Positions 1 to 9,251 of a stretch of DNA of 39,707 nucleotides are shown piece by piece. The notes below the pieces were generated by a model, which was given only the letters and a program-made list of their open reading frames with translations, ran no database searches and had not been told where the DNA came from. Both the position numbers and the translations under genes were made by a program. Position 1 is the stretch's first letter. The number at the start of each line of letters is the position of its first letter. The stretch is taken from the NCBI GenBank assembly GCA_017626055.1, contig JAGAJM010000012.1, forward strand, positions 1-39,707. Reading direction: 5' to 3'. The stretch comes from a bacterium. GTDB lineage: Bacteria > Cyanobacteriota > Vampirovibrionia > Gastranaerophilales > Gastranaerophilaceae.

Positions 1-1279
1 GCATAATACCATCATCTGCTGCAACTACAAGGATTGCAATATCTGTTGCTTTTGCACCACGAGCACGCATTTCTGTAAACGCTTCGTGACCTGGGGTATC
101 TAAGAATACGATTTTCTTATCGTTATTATCTCCTAAATAAACAGTATAAGCACCGATAGATTGAGTGATACCACCAACCTCAGTTGCTACAATCTTGTGT
201 TTTGAAGCACGGATACTATCTAATAATGTAGTTTTACCATGGTCAACGTGACCCATAATACTAATAACTGGAGCACGTTTCTTCAATAATTTTTTATCTA
301 CTTCAGATAAAGCCTTTGCTTTTTCTTCTTTTTCCAATTCTTGTTCGATGAATGCATCTAAATCTTCTTCTAAAACTTCAAGTTCATACTCTGCACAAAC
401 TTTTTTGATTACATCAACATCGATAAGTTGGTTAACTGTTGCCATAACACCATTCAACATTAAAAATTTAACAATCTCTGCTGGTGTTTTTTTGATTTTT
501 TCTGACAATTCGGAAATTGTCATAGCCTGATTTACAACAATTTGTTTAACTTCTTCTACCGCTTCTGCTTTTTGAACCTTTTTCTTATGGTGTTGAGCAG
601 CTGCTTTTTCTAGAGAAATTCTTTCTTGTTCTTCTTTTTTAGAATTAAAATCTTTTTCCTTTTTCTTATTATCTGATCTGCGTTTTGAATTTGATTGACC
701 AGATTTATTATCGTAAATTTCTTGAGGAATTATACGACGTTCTAAAGGTTTTTTGTTACCAAATTCTTTATTTTCACCAGCTGGTTTTTCACCTTTTACA
801 AACTTTTTGTCACCAGTTGGTCTTTCGCCACGAGGTGGGAACTTCTTATCACCTTTTTGGAATGGCTTGTTTGGTCTTTCTGATTTAACTTCTTCACCTT
901 CTGGTTTTCTAGGAGCTTTTCTAACAATTTCCAAACGGCTTGCAGGTTTAACAACTTCAACTTTTGGTCGTTCAACCCTTTCAACTCTTTCAACTTTTTC
1001 AACAACTGGCTTTTTCTCAACTGGAGTTTCTTTTTTTTCTTCAACCACTGGTTCAGGTTCCTGTTTAGCTTTTTTAACAACAAAAGCTTTAGGTTTTGCA
1101 ACAGATTTCACACCGCCATTTGCGATAAAATCTTTTAATCTGCTAATTTGATCAACAGTAACAGTACTTGAATGAGTCTTGCCTGTGATACCCATTTGTG
1201 CGAACTTTTCAATAACTTCTTTACTTTGAAGCCCAAGTTCTTTTGCTAATTCACTTATTCTAATTGTTTCGTAACTCAT
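1..1279 (-). CDS. infB: Translation initiation factor IF-2, N-terminal part (cut by window edge)
   Basis: GTPase that places initiator tRNA on the 30S subunit and promotes 50S joining. About 426 N-terminal residues are visible. Residues 1-52 form an IF2_N domain (starts [16 protein letters not shown]), followed by a long charged, proline- and lysine-rich linker. A second IF2_N-like segment (about 250-305) precedes the G domain. The P-loop GHVDHGKTT lies at 343-351, and the G3 motif DTPGHE is close to the window edge. The ATG at 1277-1279 lies inside the end of ylxR (20-nt overlap), so the two are probably translationally coupled. The C-terminal domains lie outside the window. Confidence 0.97.
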   Translation of the reverse strand, partial: MSYETIRISELAKELGLQSKEVIEKFAQMGITGKTHSSTVTVDQISRLKDFIANGGVKSVAKPKAFVVKKAKQEPEPVVEEKKETPVEKKPVVEKVERVERVERPKVEVVKPASRLEIVRKAPRKPEGEEVKSERPNKPFQKGDKKFPPRGERPTGDKKFVKGEKPAGENKEFGNKKPLERRIIPQEIYDNKSGQSNSKRRSDNKKKEKDFNSKKEEQERISLEKAAAQHHKKKVQKAEAVEEVKQIVVNQAMTISELSEKIKKTPAEIVKFLMLNGVMATVNQLIDVDVIKKVCAEYELEVLEEDLDAFIEQELEKEEKAKALSEVDKKLLKKRAPVISIMGHVDHGKTTLLDSIRASKHKIVATEVGGITQSIGAYTVYLGDNNDKKIVFLDTPGHEAFTEMRARGAKATDIAILVVAADDGIM

Positions 1280-1517
1280 CTAGTAACTGTCCTTTCAATT
1301 CGTTTGGTATAGAGGTTTTTAAATGTTTTGCCAGTTTATTTTTTTTGAAAGCCGTCTCTATACACGCTTCATTATAGCAAAGATATGCGGATCTGCCAAA
1401 TGTTAAGGAATCGGGGTTGATAACAACGTTTCCACAAGAGTTGTCTGCTGTAATTTTGATTAGTTCATTTCTGTCTTTTACTTGCCAACAACTAACACAA
1501 CGTCTTTCTGTCACCAA
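1260..1517 (-). CDS. ylxR: YlxR family RNA-binding protein (RnpM)
   Basis: Small basic protein of the YlxR/DUF448 family, 85 aa, the usual length. The family hallmarks are visible: an N-terminal RRCVSC motif (residues 5-10) and GRSAYLC near the middle. Family members bind RNA, and in Bacillus the protein has been linked to RNase P modulation (RnpM). It sits between prfA and infB and overlaps the infB start by 20 nt. In many bacteria ylxR follows nusA; here the upstream gene is prfA, so the classical nusA-ylxR-infB block is rearranged. The start follows prfA by only 7 nt, so one transcript is likely. Confidence 0.93.
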   Translation of the reverse strand: MVTERRCVSCWQVKDRNELIKITADNSCGNVVINPDSLTFGRSAYLCYNEACIETAFKKNKLAKHLKTSIPNELKGQLLDELRNN

Positions 1518-1524
1518 ATACCTC

Positions 1525-2607
1525 TTATTCTACCTCTGCTAATTTTTCCAATTTTAACTTTTGGTCATATTCAACCAATAAGTTAATCAAATCGTCTAAT
1601 TCACCATCAATAACTGTCCAAACATTTAAGTTTTGATTCAATCTATGGTCAGTCAAACGACCTTGTGGGAAGTTATATGTTCTGATACGTTCACTTCTGT
1701 CACCAGTACCAACTTGAGAACGACGAAGGTCTGTAACTTCTTTCATTTGTTTTTGAACTTCCATATCATAAAGTTTTGCCTTCAAGATTTGTAAAGCTCT
1801 TTCTTTGTTTTGTAATTGTGAACGCTCTTCTGTACAGAAAATCATAATTCCCGTAGGCTTGTGGAATACACGTGCTGCAGTTTCAACTTTGTTTACGTTT
1901 TGACCACCAGCACCACCTGAACGAGCGGTTGTAATTTCAATATCGTTCATGTTTAATTCAACTTCAACATCATCAACCTCAGGCATAACTGCAACTGTTG
2001 CAGTTGATGTGTGAACCCTACCCTGAGATTCTGTTGCAGGAACTCTTTGAACTCTATGAACACCAGATTCATATTTTAAACGTGAATAGATGCTATCACC
2101 TTTCATGGAGATAATAACTTCAGAAACACCGCCAGCCTCACAGTCTGTCTTACTCAAAACTTGAGTTTGCCAGCCCATTTTGTCTGCGTATCTTAAATAC
2201 ATACGCATCAAATCACCCGCAAAAATATTTGCTTCATCACCACCAGCAGAGCCTCTGATTTCTAGCATAATATCTTTATCATCCATTGGATCTCGAGGAA
2301 GTAAAAGAACTTTCATTCTTTCTTCAAATACTGGAATTTTAGCCTCATTTTCTTCCATTTCAGCTTTTAAAAACGAACGCATTTCCTCATCTTTTTCCTC
2401 AAAAAGCATTTGTTTAGCATCTTCAATTGCTTCAGTGGTTGATTTCCATTCATAGTATAAATTAACTGTTTCTTCCATAGATTTTCTTTGCTTAGACAAA
2501 TCTCTAAACTTGTTATAATCTTGAATTACAGCTGGATCTGAAAGAGTTTCACCCAACTCTTTATATCTTTGTTCTATTTGTAAAATTTTATCTAACATAT
2601 CTTTCAT
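1525..2607 (-). CDS. prfA: Peptide chain release factor 1
   Basis: Recognises UAA and UAG stop codons and triggers peptide release. Of normal length (360 aa). The anticodon-like tripeptide PAT is at residues 190-192 (in [12 protein letters not shown]), which marks RF1 rather than RF2 (SPF). The catalytic GGQ is at 234-236 within [11 protein letters not shown]. The N-terminal coiled-coil domain is intact. Start choice is open: the ATG at 2607 has no clear Shine-Dalgarno, and a second in-frame ATG lies 9 nt downstream (residue 4). It is followed 7 nt later by ylxR. Confidence 0.97.
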   Translation of the reverse strand: MKDMLDKILQIEQRYKELGETLSDPAVIQDYNKFRDLSKQRKSMEETVNLYYEWKSTTEAIEDAKQMLFEEKDEEMRSFLKAEMEENEAKIPVFEERMKVLLLPRDPMDDKDIMLEIRGSAGGDEANIFAGDLMRMYLRYADKMGWQTQVLSKTDCEAGGVSEVIISMKGDSIYSRLKYESGVHRVQRVPATESQGRVHTSTATVAVMPEVDDVEVELNMNDIEITTARSGGAGGQNVNKVETAARVFHKPTGIMIFCTEERSQLQNKERALQILKAKLYDMEVQKQMKEVTDLRRSQVGTGDRSERIRTYNFPQGRLTDHRLNQNLNVWTVIDGELDDLINLLVEYDQKLKLEKLAEVE

Positions 2608-2655
2608 ACTTGCATCATAACAAGAACATGAAAATTTTACAAATCAGAATAGTAT

Positions 2656-3585
2656 TTACTTATGCATTCTTGAATATCTCGTTTTCAAACGAAGATTAGC
2701 TAATTCTTCACGTAATTCTTGAGAACGCTGAGTTAATCGATTATAAACTTGAGAATTTATTTCTCCACCAATCAAAAGAAGAATTGATGTGTAATACAAC
2801 CAAATCATCAAAATAAAGAACGCACCAATTGTACCATATACGTAGTTATATGTACTCAAATTATTTACATAAACTGAAAAGCCCCAAGAACCTAGTAACC
2901 AAAATGTTGTAAAGAAAATTGTCCCTGGTAATGCACTCTTACGCTTAAACGCCTCGTTTCCACGTAAATCTGGCAAAATATAGTAACTTAAAAAAGCCAT
3001 TAAATACAATGCCAAAAAGGCTACTGGCCAGCGTAAAGTCAAAATGGTAATTGCCATAGCTTTTGATAAACCAAAATGCGCAACTAAAAACATAATTATT
3101 ACCTTACCAAAGATAATAATGTTAATAGTTAAAAACAATACCAAAATATTTACAAAAACCATCAAGAATGAAAGTATTCTTGTATAAATAAAACTTCTGG
3201 TTTCTTCAACCTTATATGCTCTATTTAATCCTTTCAGAATAACAGCAACACCATTTGTAGAAAGAACCAAAGTTGTAATAATACCGATAACCGCAATTAG
3301 AGTACCATGGTTGAAAATCATCGTTTCTTCTATAACCGATTTTAATAAATTCATTGCTTGATGAGGCATAATATTTGATAATACCCTCAAGATAGAATCC
3401 AAATACGAACGATTACCCATCCAGCCGAACAATGCCATCAAGAACAACATAAATGGGAAAATACCCACAACAAGCATAAAGCCCATTTCTGCAGCCATAC
3501 CATAAAAATCGTTCTTAATAATCGATTTTACAAGTTTTATAAGCGTTCTAGCACATTTACTTGTTCTAAATAGTTTCTTAATCAT
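2656..3585 (-). CDS. YihY/BrkB family inner-membrane protein
   Basis: Integral membrane protein, 309 aa, of the YihY/virulence factor BrkB family (once misassigned as RNase BN). About six hydrophobic helices are visible, beginning near residue 28 (GMAAEMGFMLVVGIFPFML) and ending near residue 280 (FFILMIWLYYTSILLLIGGEI), with a basic cytoplasmic tail. The family motif region with GxxxxLYxxxxxxxxxYGTIGAFFILMIWLY-type features is present near 245-270. The molecular role is unknown; transport of some kind has been suggested. Its start overlaps the end of nrnA by 8 nt, so the two are cotranscribed and probably coupled. Confidence 0.92.
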   Translation of the reverse strand: MIKKLFRTSKCARTLIKLVKSIIKNDFYGMAAEMGFMLVVGIFPFMLFLMALFGWMGNRSYLDSILRVLSNIMPHQAMNLLKSVIEETMIFNHGTLIAVIGIITTLVLSTNGVAVILKGLNRAYKVEETRSFIYTRILSFLMVFVNILVLFLTINIIIFGKVIIMFLVAHFGLSKAMAITILTLRWPVAFLALYLMAFLSYYILPDLRGNEAFKRKSALPGTIFFTTFWLLGSWGFSVYVNNLSTYNYVYGTIGAFFILMIWLYYTSILLLIGGEINSQVYNRLTQRSQELREELANLRLKTRYSRMHK

Positions 3586-4549
3586 ATAATTTTTTCTTGA
3601 TCTCTTCTAATAACATATCAACCGCTTTTTTAGGTGTTGCCTTAATCACCGCACCAGCTGCTAATTTATGCCCACCACCGCCAAAAGCTGAACATACTTG
3701 AGCAATATCTTTTTCTTTACTTCTCATCGAAACTTTTGAAGTTGTAGAATTCAATTCCTTTACAACAAAAGCAACTTCAGTAGTTCTTATCGCTCTAAGT
3801 TTTTCTGTTAAACCATCGGTAAAGTCTTCACCTTGGTTATTAAATTTTTCCAAATCTTTCTTATAAACTATTGTATAAGCAATTTTATCATCATTCAAGA
3901 ATTCTGCTTTATTCACGCAATAGCTTTGGAACAGAACCATATCTTTTGAAGATGATTCATAACATTTTTGGTAAATTTCAGATGGATTTACACCCAACGA
4001 AATCAATTTACCCCCACATTCCATCGTTCTTTGAGTGGTATTTGAAAACTTAAAACAACCAGTGTCTGTAACTATTGCTACATATAGGTTTGTTGCAGTT
4101 TTTAATGAAATTTTCCAATCAAGTTTTTCTGCAATTTCTAAAATTATTTCACCAGTTGCCGCAGCTTGAGGTTCAATTATATTTATCCCAGCATAACCAA
4201 TATTTGTTTCGTGATGGTCAATATTTATCGTATTTTTTGCTTTTTTAAATAGTTTTTCAGCTTCCGCACATCTATCAATAGCTGCAACATCAATTGCTAT
4301 AACCAAATCATACTCTCTTGATAAATCATATTGAGAAATATGCTTGACTTCATCAACATATGGTAAAAAACTATAAGTTACAGGAACATCTGAAACTGCC
4401 ACCATATCGCATTTTTTCTTTAGATTATCTTTAATTAAAGAATACAAACCACACATTGAACCCAAAGTATCCCCGTCAGGATTTATGTGCGAAACTAACA
4501 ATATATTTTTAGAATTCTTTATGATACTATTTAAGTGTTCAATAACCAT
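3578..4549 (-). CDS. nrnA: DHH/DHHA1 phosphoesterase, NrnA-type nanoRNase / pAp phosphatase
   Basis: Cytoplasmic manganese-dependent phosphoesterase that degrades short oligoribonucleotides and, in characterised members, 3'-phosphoadenosine 5'-phosphate. It is 323 aa, typical of NrnA. Motif I is HINPDGD (His21, Asp25, Asp27), and the signature DHH is at 111-113. The C-terminal DHHA1 substrate-binding glycine motif GGGGHKLAAGA is near 288-298. The gene is divergent from the DUF721 gene with only 38 bp between starts, and it overlaps yihY by 8 nt. No strong Shine-Dalgarno precedes the ATG. Confidence 0.93.
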   Translation of the reverse strand: MVIEHLNSIIKNSKNILLVSHINPDGDTLGSMCGLYSLIKDNLKKKCDMVAVSDVPVTYSFLPYVDEVKHISQYDLSREYDLVIAIDVAAIDRCAEAEKLFKKAKNTINIDHHETNIGYAGINIIEPQAAATGEIILEIAEKLDWKISLKTATNLYVAIVTDTGCFKFSNTTQRTMECGGKLISLGVNPSEIYQKCYESSSKDMVLFQSYCVNKAEFLNDDKIAYTIVYKKDLEKFNNQGEDFTDGLTEKLRAIRTTEVAFVVKELNSTTSKVSMRSKEKDIAQVCSAFGGGGHKLAAGAVIKATPKKAVDMLLEEIKKKLYD

Positions 4550-4587
4550 TTTCTGATTTTAACACAAAAACTAATCTTACCAAAATT

Positions 4588-4932
4588 ATGAAGAAAATTT
4601 TATACACAAAATTTCAAAACATAGAAGACATAATTGCAGATTTAGCAAAGCACGCCGCAATTAGAAAGGCTTTAACTCGTGCTAACTTATGTAAATTTTG
4701 GAAAAAAGTTGCTGGGGAAAAATTTGCCCAACAATCAAAACCTTATTCAATGATTAAAGGTTCAATTATGGTTATAGCGTGTAAAACTCCAACAGTTGCA
4801 CAAGAACTTATGTTAAGAAAGACCCAACTTTTGGTTAAATTCAAACCTTACGTTGAGTCTTTAGATATGAAACTTACTGATTTAAAATTTGACGCTAAAA
4901 AATGGACTGAAGAAGATACTTTAGAGAACTAA
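4588..4932 (+). CDS. DUF721 protein, possible DciA-like helicase loader
   Basis: A 114-aa protein with the DUF721 pattern: a FWKKVAGEKFAQQSKP motif (about 37-52), a stretch of beta strands (SIMVIACKTPTVAQEL, about 59-74), and helix LRKTQLLVKFKPYV. DUF721 includes DciA, which loads the replicative helicase DnaB in bacteria lacking DnaC or DnaI. The link to DciA here rests on family membership and length only. The gene faces a minus-strand operon: its start is 38 bp from nrnA and its stop is 2 nt from the tadA stop. There is no clear Shine-Dalgarno before the ATG. Confidence 0.8.
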   Translation: MKKILYTKFQNIEDIIADLAKHAAIRKALTRANLCKFWKKVAGEKFAQQSKPYSMIKGSIMVIACKTPTVAQELMLRKTQLLVKFKPYVESLDMKLTDLKFDAKKWTEEDTLEN

Positions 4933-4934
4933 AT

Positions 4935-5363
4935 CTATTCTCTTATCTGATTAAAAAAAGCTTTCAAAATCTCATTACATTCATCTTCAAGTATTCCACC
5001 ATAGACATTTAGTTTTGTACTTGCAATTTTTCTTAAATCTATCTTTGATGAAAAAGCCCCATAATTATTATCATAACTACCAAAATATAAATTTTTAATC
5101 CTGGACTGTAAAATTGCCCATCCACACATTGGGCAAGGCTCTAACGTTACATACATATCACAATCATCCAACCGCCAGTTAGCCATAACTTGTTCAGCTT
5201 GTCTTATTGCAAGAATTTCTGCGTGCGATGTAACATCATTGTCTTTTTCTTTTGTATTAAAAGCAGATGCAACAACTTCGCCATCCTTAACGATAACCGC
5301 TCCAACAGGAATATCTCCAACAGCTTTTCTCGCCTCATCTATTGCAAATTTCATAAATTCCAT
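4935..5363 (-). CDS. tadA: tRNA-specific adenosine deaminase
   Basis: Converts adenosine 34 to inosine in the tRNA-Arg(ACG) anticodon. Length 142 aa, typical. The zinc-dependent deaminase signature is complete: HAE (His47 as ligand, Glu49 as proton shuttle) and PCPMC (Cys77, Cys80). The family-typical NWRLDDCDMYVTLEPCPMC block is intact. It begins 2 nt after the histidine kinase stop, so it is the last gene of a regulator-kinase-tadA operon, an association I regard as incidental. It converges with the DUF721 gene with no room for a terminator. Confidence 0.95.
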   Translation of the reverse strand: MEFMKFAIDEARKAVGDIPVGAVIVKDGEVVASAFNTKEKDNDVTSHAEILAIRQAEQVMANWRLDDCDMYVTLEPCPMCGWAILQSRIKNLYFGSYDNNYGAFSSKIDLRKIASTKLNVYGGILEDECNEILKAFFNQIRE

Positions 5364-5365
5364 AA

Positions 5366-7048
5366 TTATTCATCCTTTGCAATATTTAAAGTAACTTTTG
5401 CTTGAAAACCATATTCTTCATCAGATGCTAAAACAACCGAACCATTCATAGCTTCAATCAAACCTTTTACAATAAACAAGCCTAAACCAGAACCCCTTGT
5501 TGTTCTTGTCATTTCATCATCAAGCCTTACAAATTTATCAAATAGAGATTTTAATTTCTTTAGCGGAATAACATCACATTTATTTTTAAATTCTAATATA
5601 GCTTTAGTACCCTCTTGTTTAACATCAACATAAATTGGTGTTTCTGGATAGGAATACTTAATCGCATTTTCATACAAGTTCACTACAACCTGTTCTAAAC
5701 GACCTTTATCCGCAACAACTTGAGGAAAATCATCTGGGATATTCACGACAATTTCATGTCCATCATGTTTTCTCAACAATAACTCTGATTGTTCAAACAC
5801 ATCATTTAACCAAACATTACCTAAATCTGTTTGCAATCTTAACCCCTCAATATCAGGAATAGTCAACAAATCTTCAATCAATCGTTTCAAACGTTCTGAC
5901 TGCTCTTTTATAATACGTAAAGATTTTTGTTTAGTCTCCTCATCGATAACAATATCTTGGCGCATCAATCTTGATGTGTAACCTTGAATACTTGTCAGAG
6001 GAGTTCTCAATTCGTGCGAAACAGTATCTAGCAAATTTGAACGGAATTCATTCAACTTTTTCAACTCAGCATTTTTACGTTTTAATTCAATATAAGATTT
6101 GTGAATTTCAGATGCCATGTTATTAAATTCATTTGCTAAGAATACAATCTCATATGGCGTAAAAGTTGTTGATAAAAGTCTAATTTGTCGTTGATAATTA
6201 CCCTTAGACAATGCCATAATCCCTTTGAACAATTGGCGAATATTGATATACAAATAGTAAATATAAAAACCTGTCAAAACCATCATTGCCAAAATAGCAA
6301 ATAATACTGACAAAATAATTTTTACACGACCATCAATAATTGCACGTTTTGTCATATGTTCAGTCGTACTTACGACAATAGTTAAATTCGGATTAGTCCT
6401 GTGAATATACACAAAAGGTCTATTTTTTTCATCCCCAAAAATAACTGGAACATCTTCGACTTTTTCAGCTGGTAACAAATCAACAGTATCTTTATACACT
6501 TCTGGCGTATAATTATGGGATGAAATCAGTCTATTATTATCATCCATAATATAAACTTGGCGATTATCTTTTTCTAAAGATTTAAACAATTGATAATCCC
6601 AATTATTCGCATTAAAAATAACAACAAGGAACGAACCATCTTTCATTTGAGTAGAAAGAATCGGTTTTTCGTTAATATGTGAATCTTCTGCAACTTTTTC
6701 AAGCTCTTGTTGACTATGAACAATTATAATATCTTCGCAATTAGGATAGCGTTTTGCCATATCTTGAATGAATTTCTTTTTCAAATATCTAGATGGCAAA
6801 TATTCCAAAGTATCAGCGATTTGAACTAACGTAGTTTCATTAGTCTTAAAGAAATAATCAATTTCATCAGACACCATACTTGCAACAAGAATTGCAGACT
6901 CTCTTAACTGATACCTAACTGCATGTTGGTTAACATTATTGATAATAAAGCCACTAATAGATATTGGAATAACAACTGCTATAAAAAATACTATCGCAAT
7001 TTGTTCAATAATTTTTAATCTTTTCAATTCGTATCTAAATCTTTTCAT
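5366..7048 (-). CDS. Membrane sensor histidine kinase
   Basis: Sensor of a two-component system, 560 aa. TM1 lies at about 15-37 and TM2 at about 242-267, enclosing a roughly 200-residue extracytoplasmic sensor region with a PAS/Cache-like look (FVYIHRTNPNLTIVVSTTEH). A HAMP-like linker follows, then a HisKA domain with phospho-acceptor His345 in VSHELRTPLTSIQGY. The ATPase domain has an N-box NLYENAIKYS and a G-box RGSGLGLFIVKG. The stimulus cannot be told. It starts 2 nt after the response regulator stop; the two are an obvious cognate pair. tadA follows 2 nt after its stop. Confidence 0.94.
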   Translation of the reverse strand: MKRFRYELKRLKIIEQIAIVFFIAVVIPISISGFIINNVNQHAVRYQLRESAILVASMVSDEIDYFFKTNETTLVQIADTLEYLPSRYLKKKFIQDMAKRYPNCEDIIIVHSQQELEKVAEDSHINEKPILSTQMKDGSFLVVIFNANNWDYQLFKSLEKDNRQVYIMDDNNRLISSHNYTPEVYKDTVDLLPAEKVEDVPVIFGDEKNRPFVYIHRTNPNLTIVVSTTEHMTKRAIIDGRVKIILSVLFAILAMMVLTGFYIYYLYINIRQLFKGIMALSKGNYQRQIRLLSTTFTPYEIVFLANEFNNMASEIHKSYIELKRKNAELKKLNEFRSNLLDTVSHELRTPLTSIQGYTSRLMRQDIVIDEETKQKSLRIIKEQSERLKRLIEDLLTIPDIEGLRLQTDLGNVWLNDVFEQSELLLRKHDGHEIVVNIPDDFPQVVADKGRLEQVVVNLYENAIKYSYPETPIYVDVKQEGTKAILEFKNKCDVIPLKKLKSLFDKFVRLDDEMTRTTRGSGLGLFIVKGLIEAMNGSVVLASDEEYGFQAKVTLNIAKDE

Positions 7049-7050
7049 AA

Positions 7051-7767
7051 TTATTCTTGTGCAAATGGTGTTAATTTGTAACCAACATTAGTAACTGTAT
7101 GAAGATATTTTGGAGATTTAGCATTTGGTTCAATTTTATTTCTCAAACCACCAACGTGAACTCTCAACATCCTAACATCTTCATTACTATCATATCCCCA
7201 AACTTCATCTAATAATGTAGCCAAAGTTACAGGGTGATTGAAATGTTGTAATAGGCAATACAAAATTTCAAACTCTGTTGGAGTCAATTTTACACGTCTA
7301 TTAACAATAACTGCTTCCAAAGATTCTGGATAAATTTCCACATCTCCACATTTTAAAATTTCATTTGACAATGGAGAATCATCAATAACAACTTCATTTC
7401 TTCTCAATAAAACTCTAATTCTTAAAAGCACTTCTTGAATATCAAAAGGTTTAACAAGATAATCGTCAGCACCAGAATCAAAACCAACAGTTTTATCATC
7501 AATTGTACCTTTAGCAGTAAGCATCAAAATTGGTACCGCAAGTTTTGCTTGCCTAATATTTTTACAAACCTCGAAGCCATTCATTTTCGGCATCATAACA
7601 TCCAACAATACCAAATCATAAGTATTATTTAACGCCTTATTTAAACCCTCTAAACCATCTTTTGCAGTATCAACAAAATAACCACTACTAGCAATATCAA
7701 ACTCTAATAGCTCTCTGATTTCGTCATCATCATCTACAATCAAAATTCGTTTTTGTACTTCTGCCAT
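7051..7767 (-). CDS. OmpR/PhoB-family response regulator
   Basis: DNA-binding transcription regulator, 238 aa. The receiver domain (about 5-120) has acidic pocket residues near 12-15, phospho-acceptor Asp56 in LVLLDVMMPKMNG, Thr84 and Lys106 (YLVKPF). The C-terminal winged helix (about 140-235) has the family pattern LTPTEFEILYCLLQH and a DVRMLRVHVGGLRNKIE recognition helix. It is the first gene of the operon with the kinase, and its promoter must lie between 7768 and the terminator at 7841. Target genes are unknown. Confidence 0.95.
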   Translation of the reverse strand: MAEVQKRILIVDDDDEIRELLEFDIASSGYFVDTAKDGLEGLNKALNNTYDLVLLDVMMPKMNGFEVCKNIRQAKLAVPILMLTAKGTIDDKTVGFDSGADDYLVKPFDIQEVLLRIRVLLRRNEVVIDDSPLSNEILKCGDVEIYPESLEAVIVNRRVKLTPTEFEILYCLLQHFNHPVTLATLLDEVWGYDSNEDVRMLRVHVGGLRNKIEPNAKSPKYLHTVTNVGYKLTPFAQE

Positions 7768-7840
7768 AGAGACTCCCTTTTATTGAAACAATTGTACAAA
7801 ACCTACAAAAATTTTTCAATATTTTATAAAGTTATTTTAT

Positions 7841-7873
7841 AAAAAAAGACTGAGCCTACGCCCAGCCTTTTTA
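7841..7873 (-). terminator. Rho-independent terminator after the rsgA-ispA-DUF212 operon
   Basis: On the minus strand the sequence reads as a stem AAGGCTGGGC, loop GTAG, stem GCTCAGTCTT, then a run of seven T. It lies 22 nt downstream of the DUF212 stop and separates that operon from the two-component operon. The stem is also T-flanked on the plus strand, but no plus-strand gene precedes it. Confidence 0.9.
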
Positions 7874-7894
7874 CATTTTCAATATATTTATCCT

Positions 7895-8368
7895 CTAACC
7901 TAATACAAACCAGTGGAACAAATATGCAAAACATATACCAAACACTGCACCTACAAAAACTTCTAATGGTGTGTGGCCTAATAATTCTTTTAATTTACCA
8001 CCAGCAGCTTGCATATCGTGATGATAAAAATCATCCATCATTTTATTCAAACATGCAGCAGTCTTACCAGCTGCACGTCTTAAACCTGCTGCATCATACA
8101 TAATAATTAGCGAAAACCCTAAAGAAACTGCAAATAACGCAGAATCAAAACCTTGAATTATACCAACGATTGTTGATAAACCCATTACCCCCGCTGAGTG
8201 AGAACTAGGCATACCACCAGTAGTTGAAAATATCTTAAAGTTAACTCGTCTTGTTTTAATAGTAAACAAAATAAATTTAATAACTTGTGCAAAAAACGCT
8301 GAAGCTACACCACAAATAATAACTTCATAGCCGTTATTTTCAATTGTACTTCTAAACAAATCCAACAT
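7895..8368 (-). CDS. Divergent PAP2 family membrane protein (DUF212)
   Basis: 157-aa membrane protein of the divergent PAP2 family. The acid phosphatase-like motifs are visible: GGMPSSHSA (about 51-59) and YDAAGLRRAAG (about 91-101), and a family-typical LKELLGHTPLEV near the C-terminus. Hydrophobic helices flank them. Substrate unknown; lipid phosphate is a reasonable guess. It starts 1 nt after the polyprenyl synthase stop. From memory, cyanobacterial genomes often place this family next to the crtE-type prenyl synthase, so the pairing supports a role with isoprenoid diphosphates and a cyanobacterial affinity. The operon ends at the terminator at 7841-7873. Confidence 0.9.
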   Translation of the reverse strand: MLDLFRSTIENNGYEVIICGVASAFFAQVIKFILFTIKTRRVNFKIFSTTGGMPSSHSAGVMGLSTIVGIIQGFDSALFAVSLGFSLIIMYDAAGLRRAAGKTAACLNKMMDDFYHHDMQAAGGKLKELLGHTPLEVFVGAVFGICFAYLFHWFVLG

Positions 8369-8369
8369 A

Positions 8370-9251
8370 TTATATACCTACTCTCTTACTGATTTTGTCA
8401 ATCATATCGTTAAACACATCCGATACAATGTTATATTGGTTCATTATATCATAGCACTTATCAAATAGGCAAGAAAGTTTACATTTTGACTCGTCTAACC
8501 CGTATAAAGAAACAAACGTCAATTTACCTACCGCTTTATCCTTACCCAAGGTCTTACCCATTTGCTCAAATGTTGAAATTTCATCTAATATATCATCAGC
8601 AATTTGAAAAGCTAATCCAAAAGTTTTAGCAAATTCTGTAACTGCAGAAATTTTCTCTTCATCTGCACCAGCAATAATCGCTCCTGTTCTCATTGCTAAT
8701 TGAAACAAATCCGAAGTTTTATGAAGATGTAAATAATTCAAAATTTCTTCCTTATTTAACCCTTCATAATTATTATTTTCTGATTCAATATCAACAACTT
8801 GTCCTGCAATAACCCCATAAGCACCAGCAAATTGAAAATACTCGTTCAAAACTCTAATCAATGTTGATGGTGATAAGTTTTCAGAATATTTAGTAATAAT
8901 TTGAGGGGCATAAGTCAACAAAGCATCTCCAGCTAATACTGCCATTGCTTCTCCGAAAACTTTGTGATTAGTAGGTTTACCTCGACGAAAATCATCGTTA
9001 TCCATACAAGGTAAATCATCGTGAATTAAAGTTTGTGCATGCAACATTTCGATTGCACAAGCCGTTGGAATAGCATCTTCCAACTCTCCACCTAACATTC
9101 TACAAGCCTCTAGACACATAATTGGTCTAAGCCTTTTACCTGGGAGCATTACTGTATATTTCATCGATTTAAAAATTGTTTGAGGATATTCGATTTGTAT
9201 AAACTCATCTAATTTACTATTAACCAATTCAATATAATCATTCATCTGCAT
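8370..9251 (-). CDS. ispA: Polyprenyl (farnesyl/geranylgeranyl) diphosphate synthase
   Basis: Head-to-tail prenyl transferase of the isoprenoid pathway, condensing isopentenyl diphosphate with an allylic primer. With the start used here it is 293 aa. The first Asp-rich motif DDLPCMD is at 78-84, followed by RRGKPTNH; the second motif DDILD is at 219-223. Product length (C15 or C20) cannot be fixed from sequence, so crtE is an equal possibility for the name. Start choice: a TTG at 9260 is possible, but AGGA lies 11 nt before the ATG at 9251, which I prefer; another ATG lies at 9245. The start overlaps the rsgA end. Confidence 0.93.
   Translation of the reverse strand: MQMNDYIELVNSKLDEFIQIEYPQTIFKSMKYTVMLPGKRLRPIMCLEACRMLGGELEDAIPTACAIEMLHAQTLIHDDLPCMDNDDFRRGKPTNHKVFGEAMAVLAGDALLTYAPQIITKYSENLSPSTLIRVLNEYFQFAGAYGVIAGQVVDIESENNNYEGLNKEEILNYLHLHKTSDLFQLAMRTGAIIAGADEEKISAVTEFAKTFGLAFQIADDILDEISTFEQMGKTLGKDKAVGKLTFVSLYGLDESKCKLSCLFDKCYDIMNQYNIVSDVFNDMIDKISKRVGI

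Noticed and set aside
348..1151. Plus-strand frames opposite infB
   Set aside because: Antisense shadows of the infB N-terminal linker.
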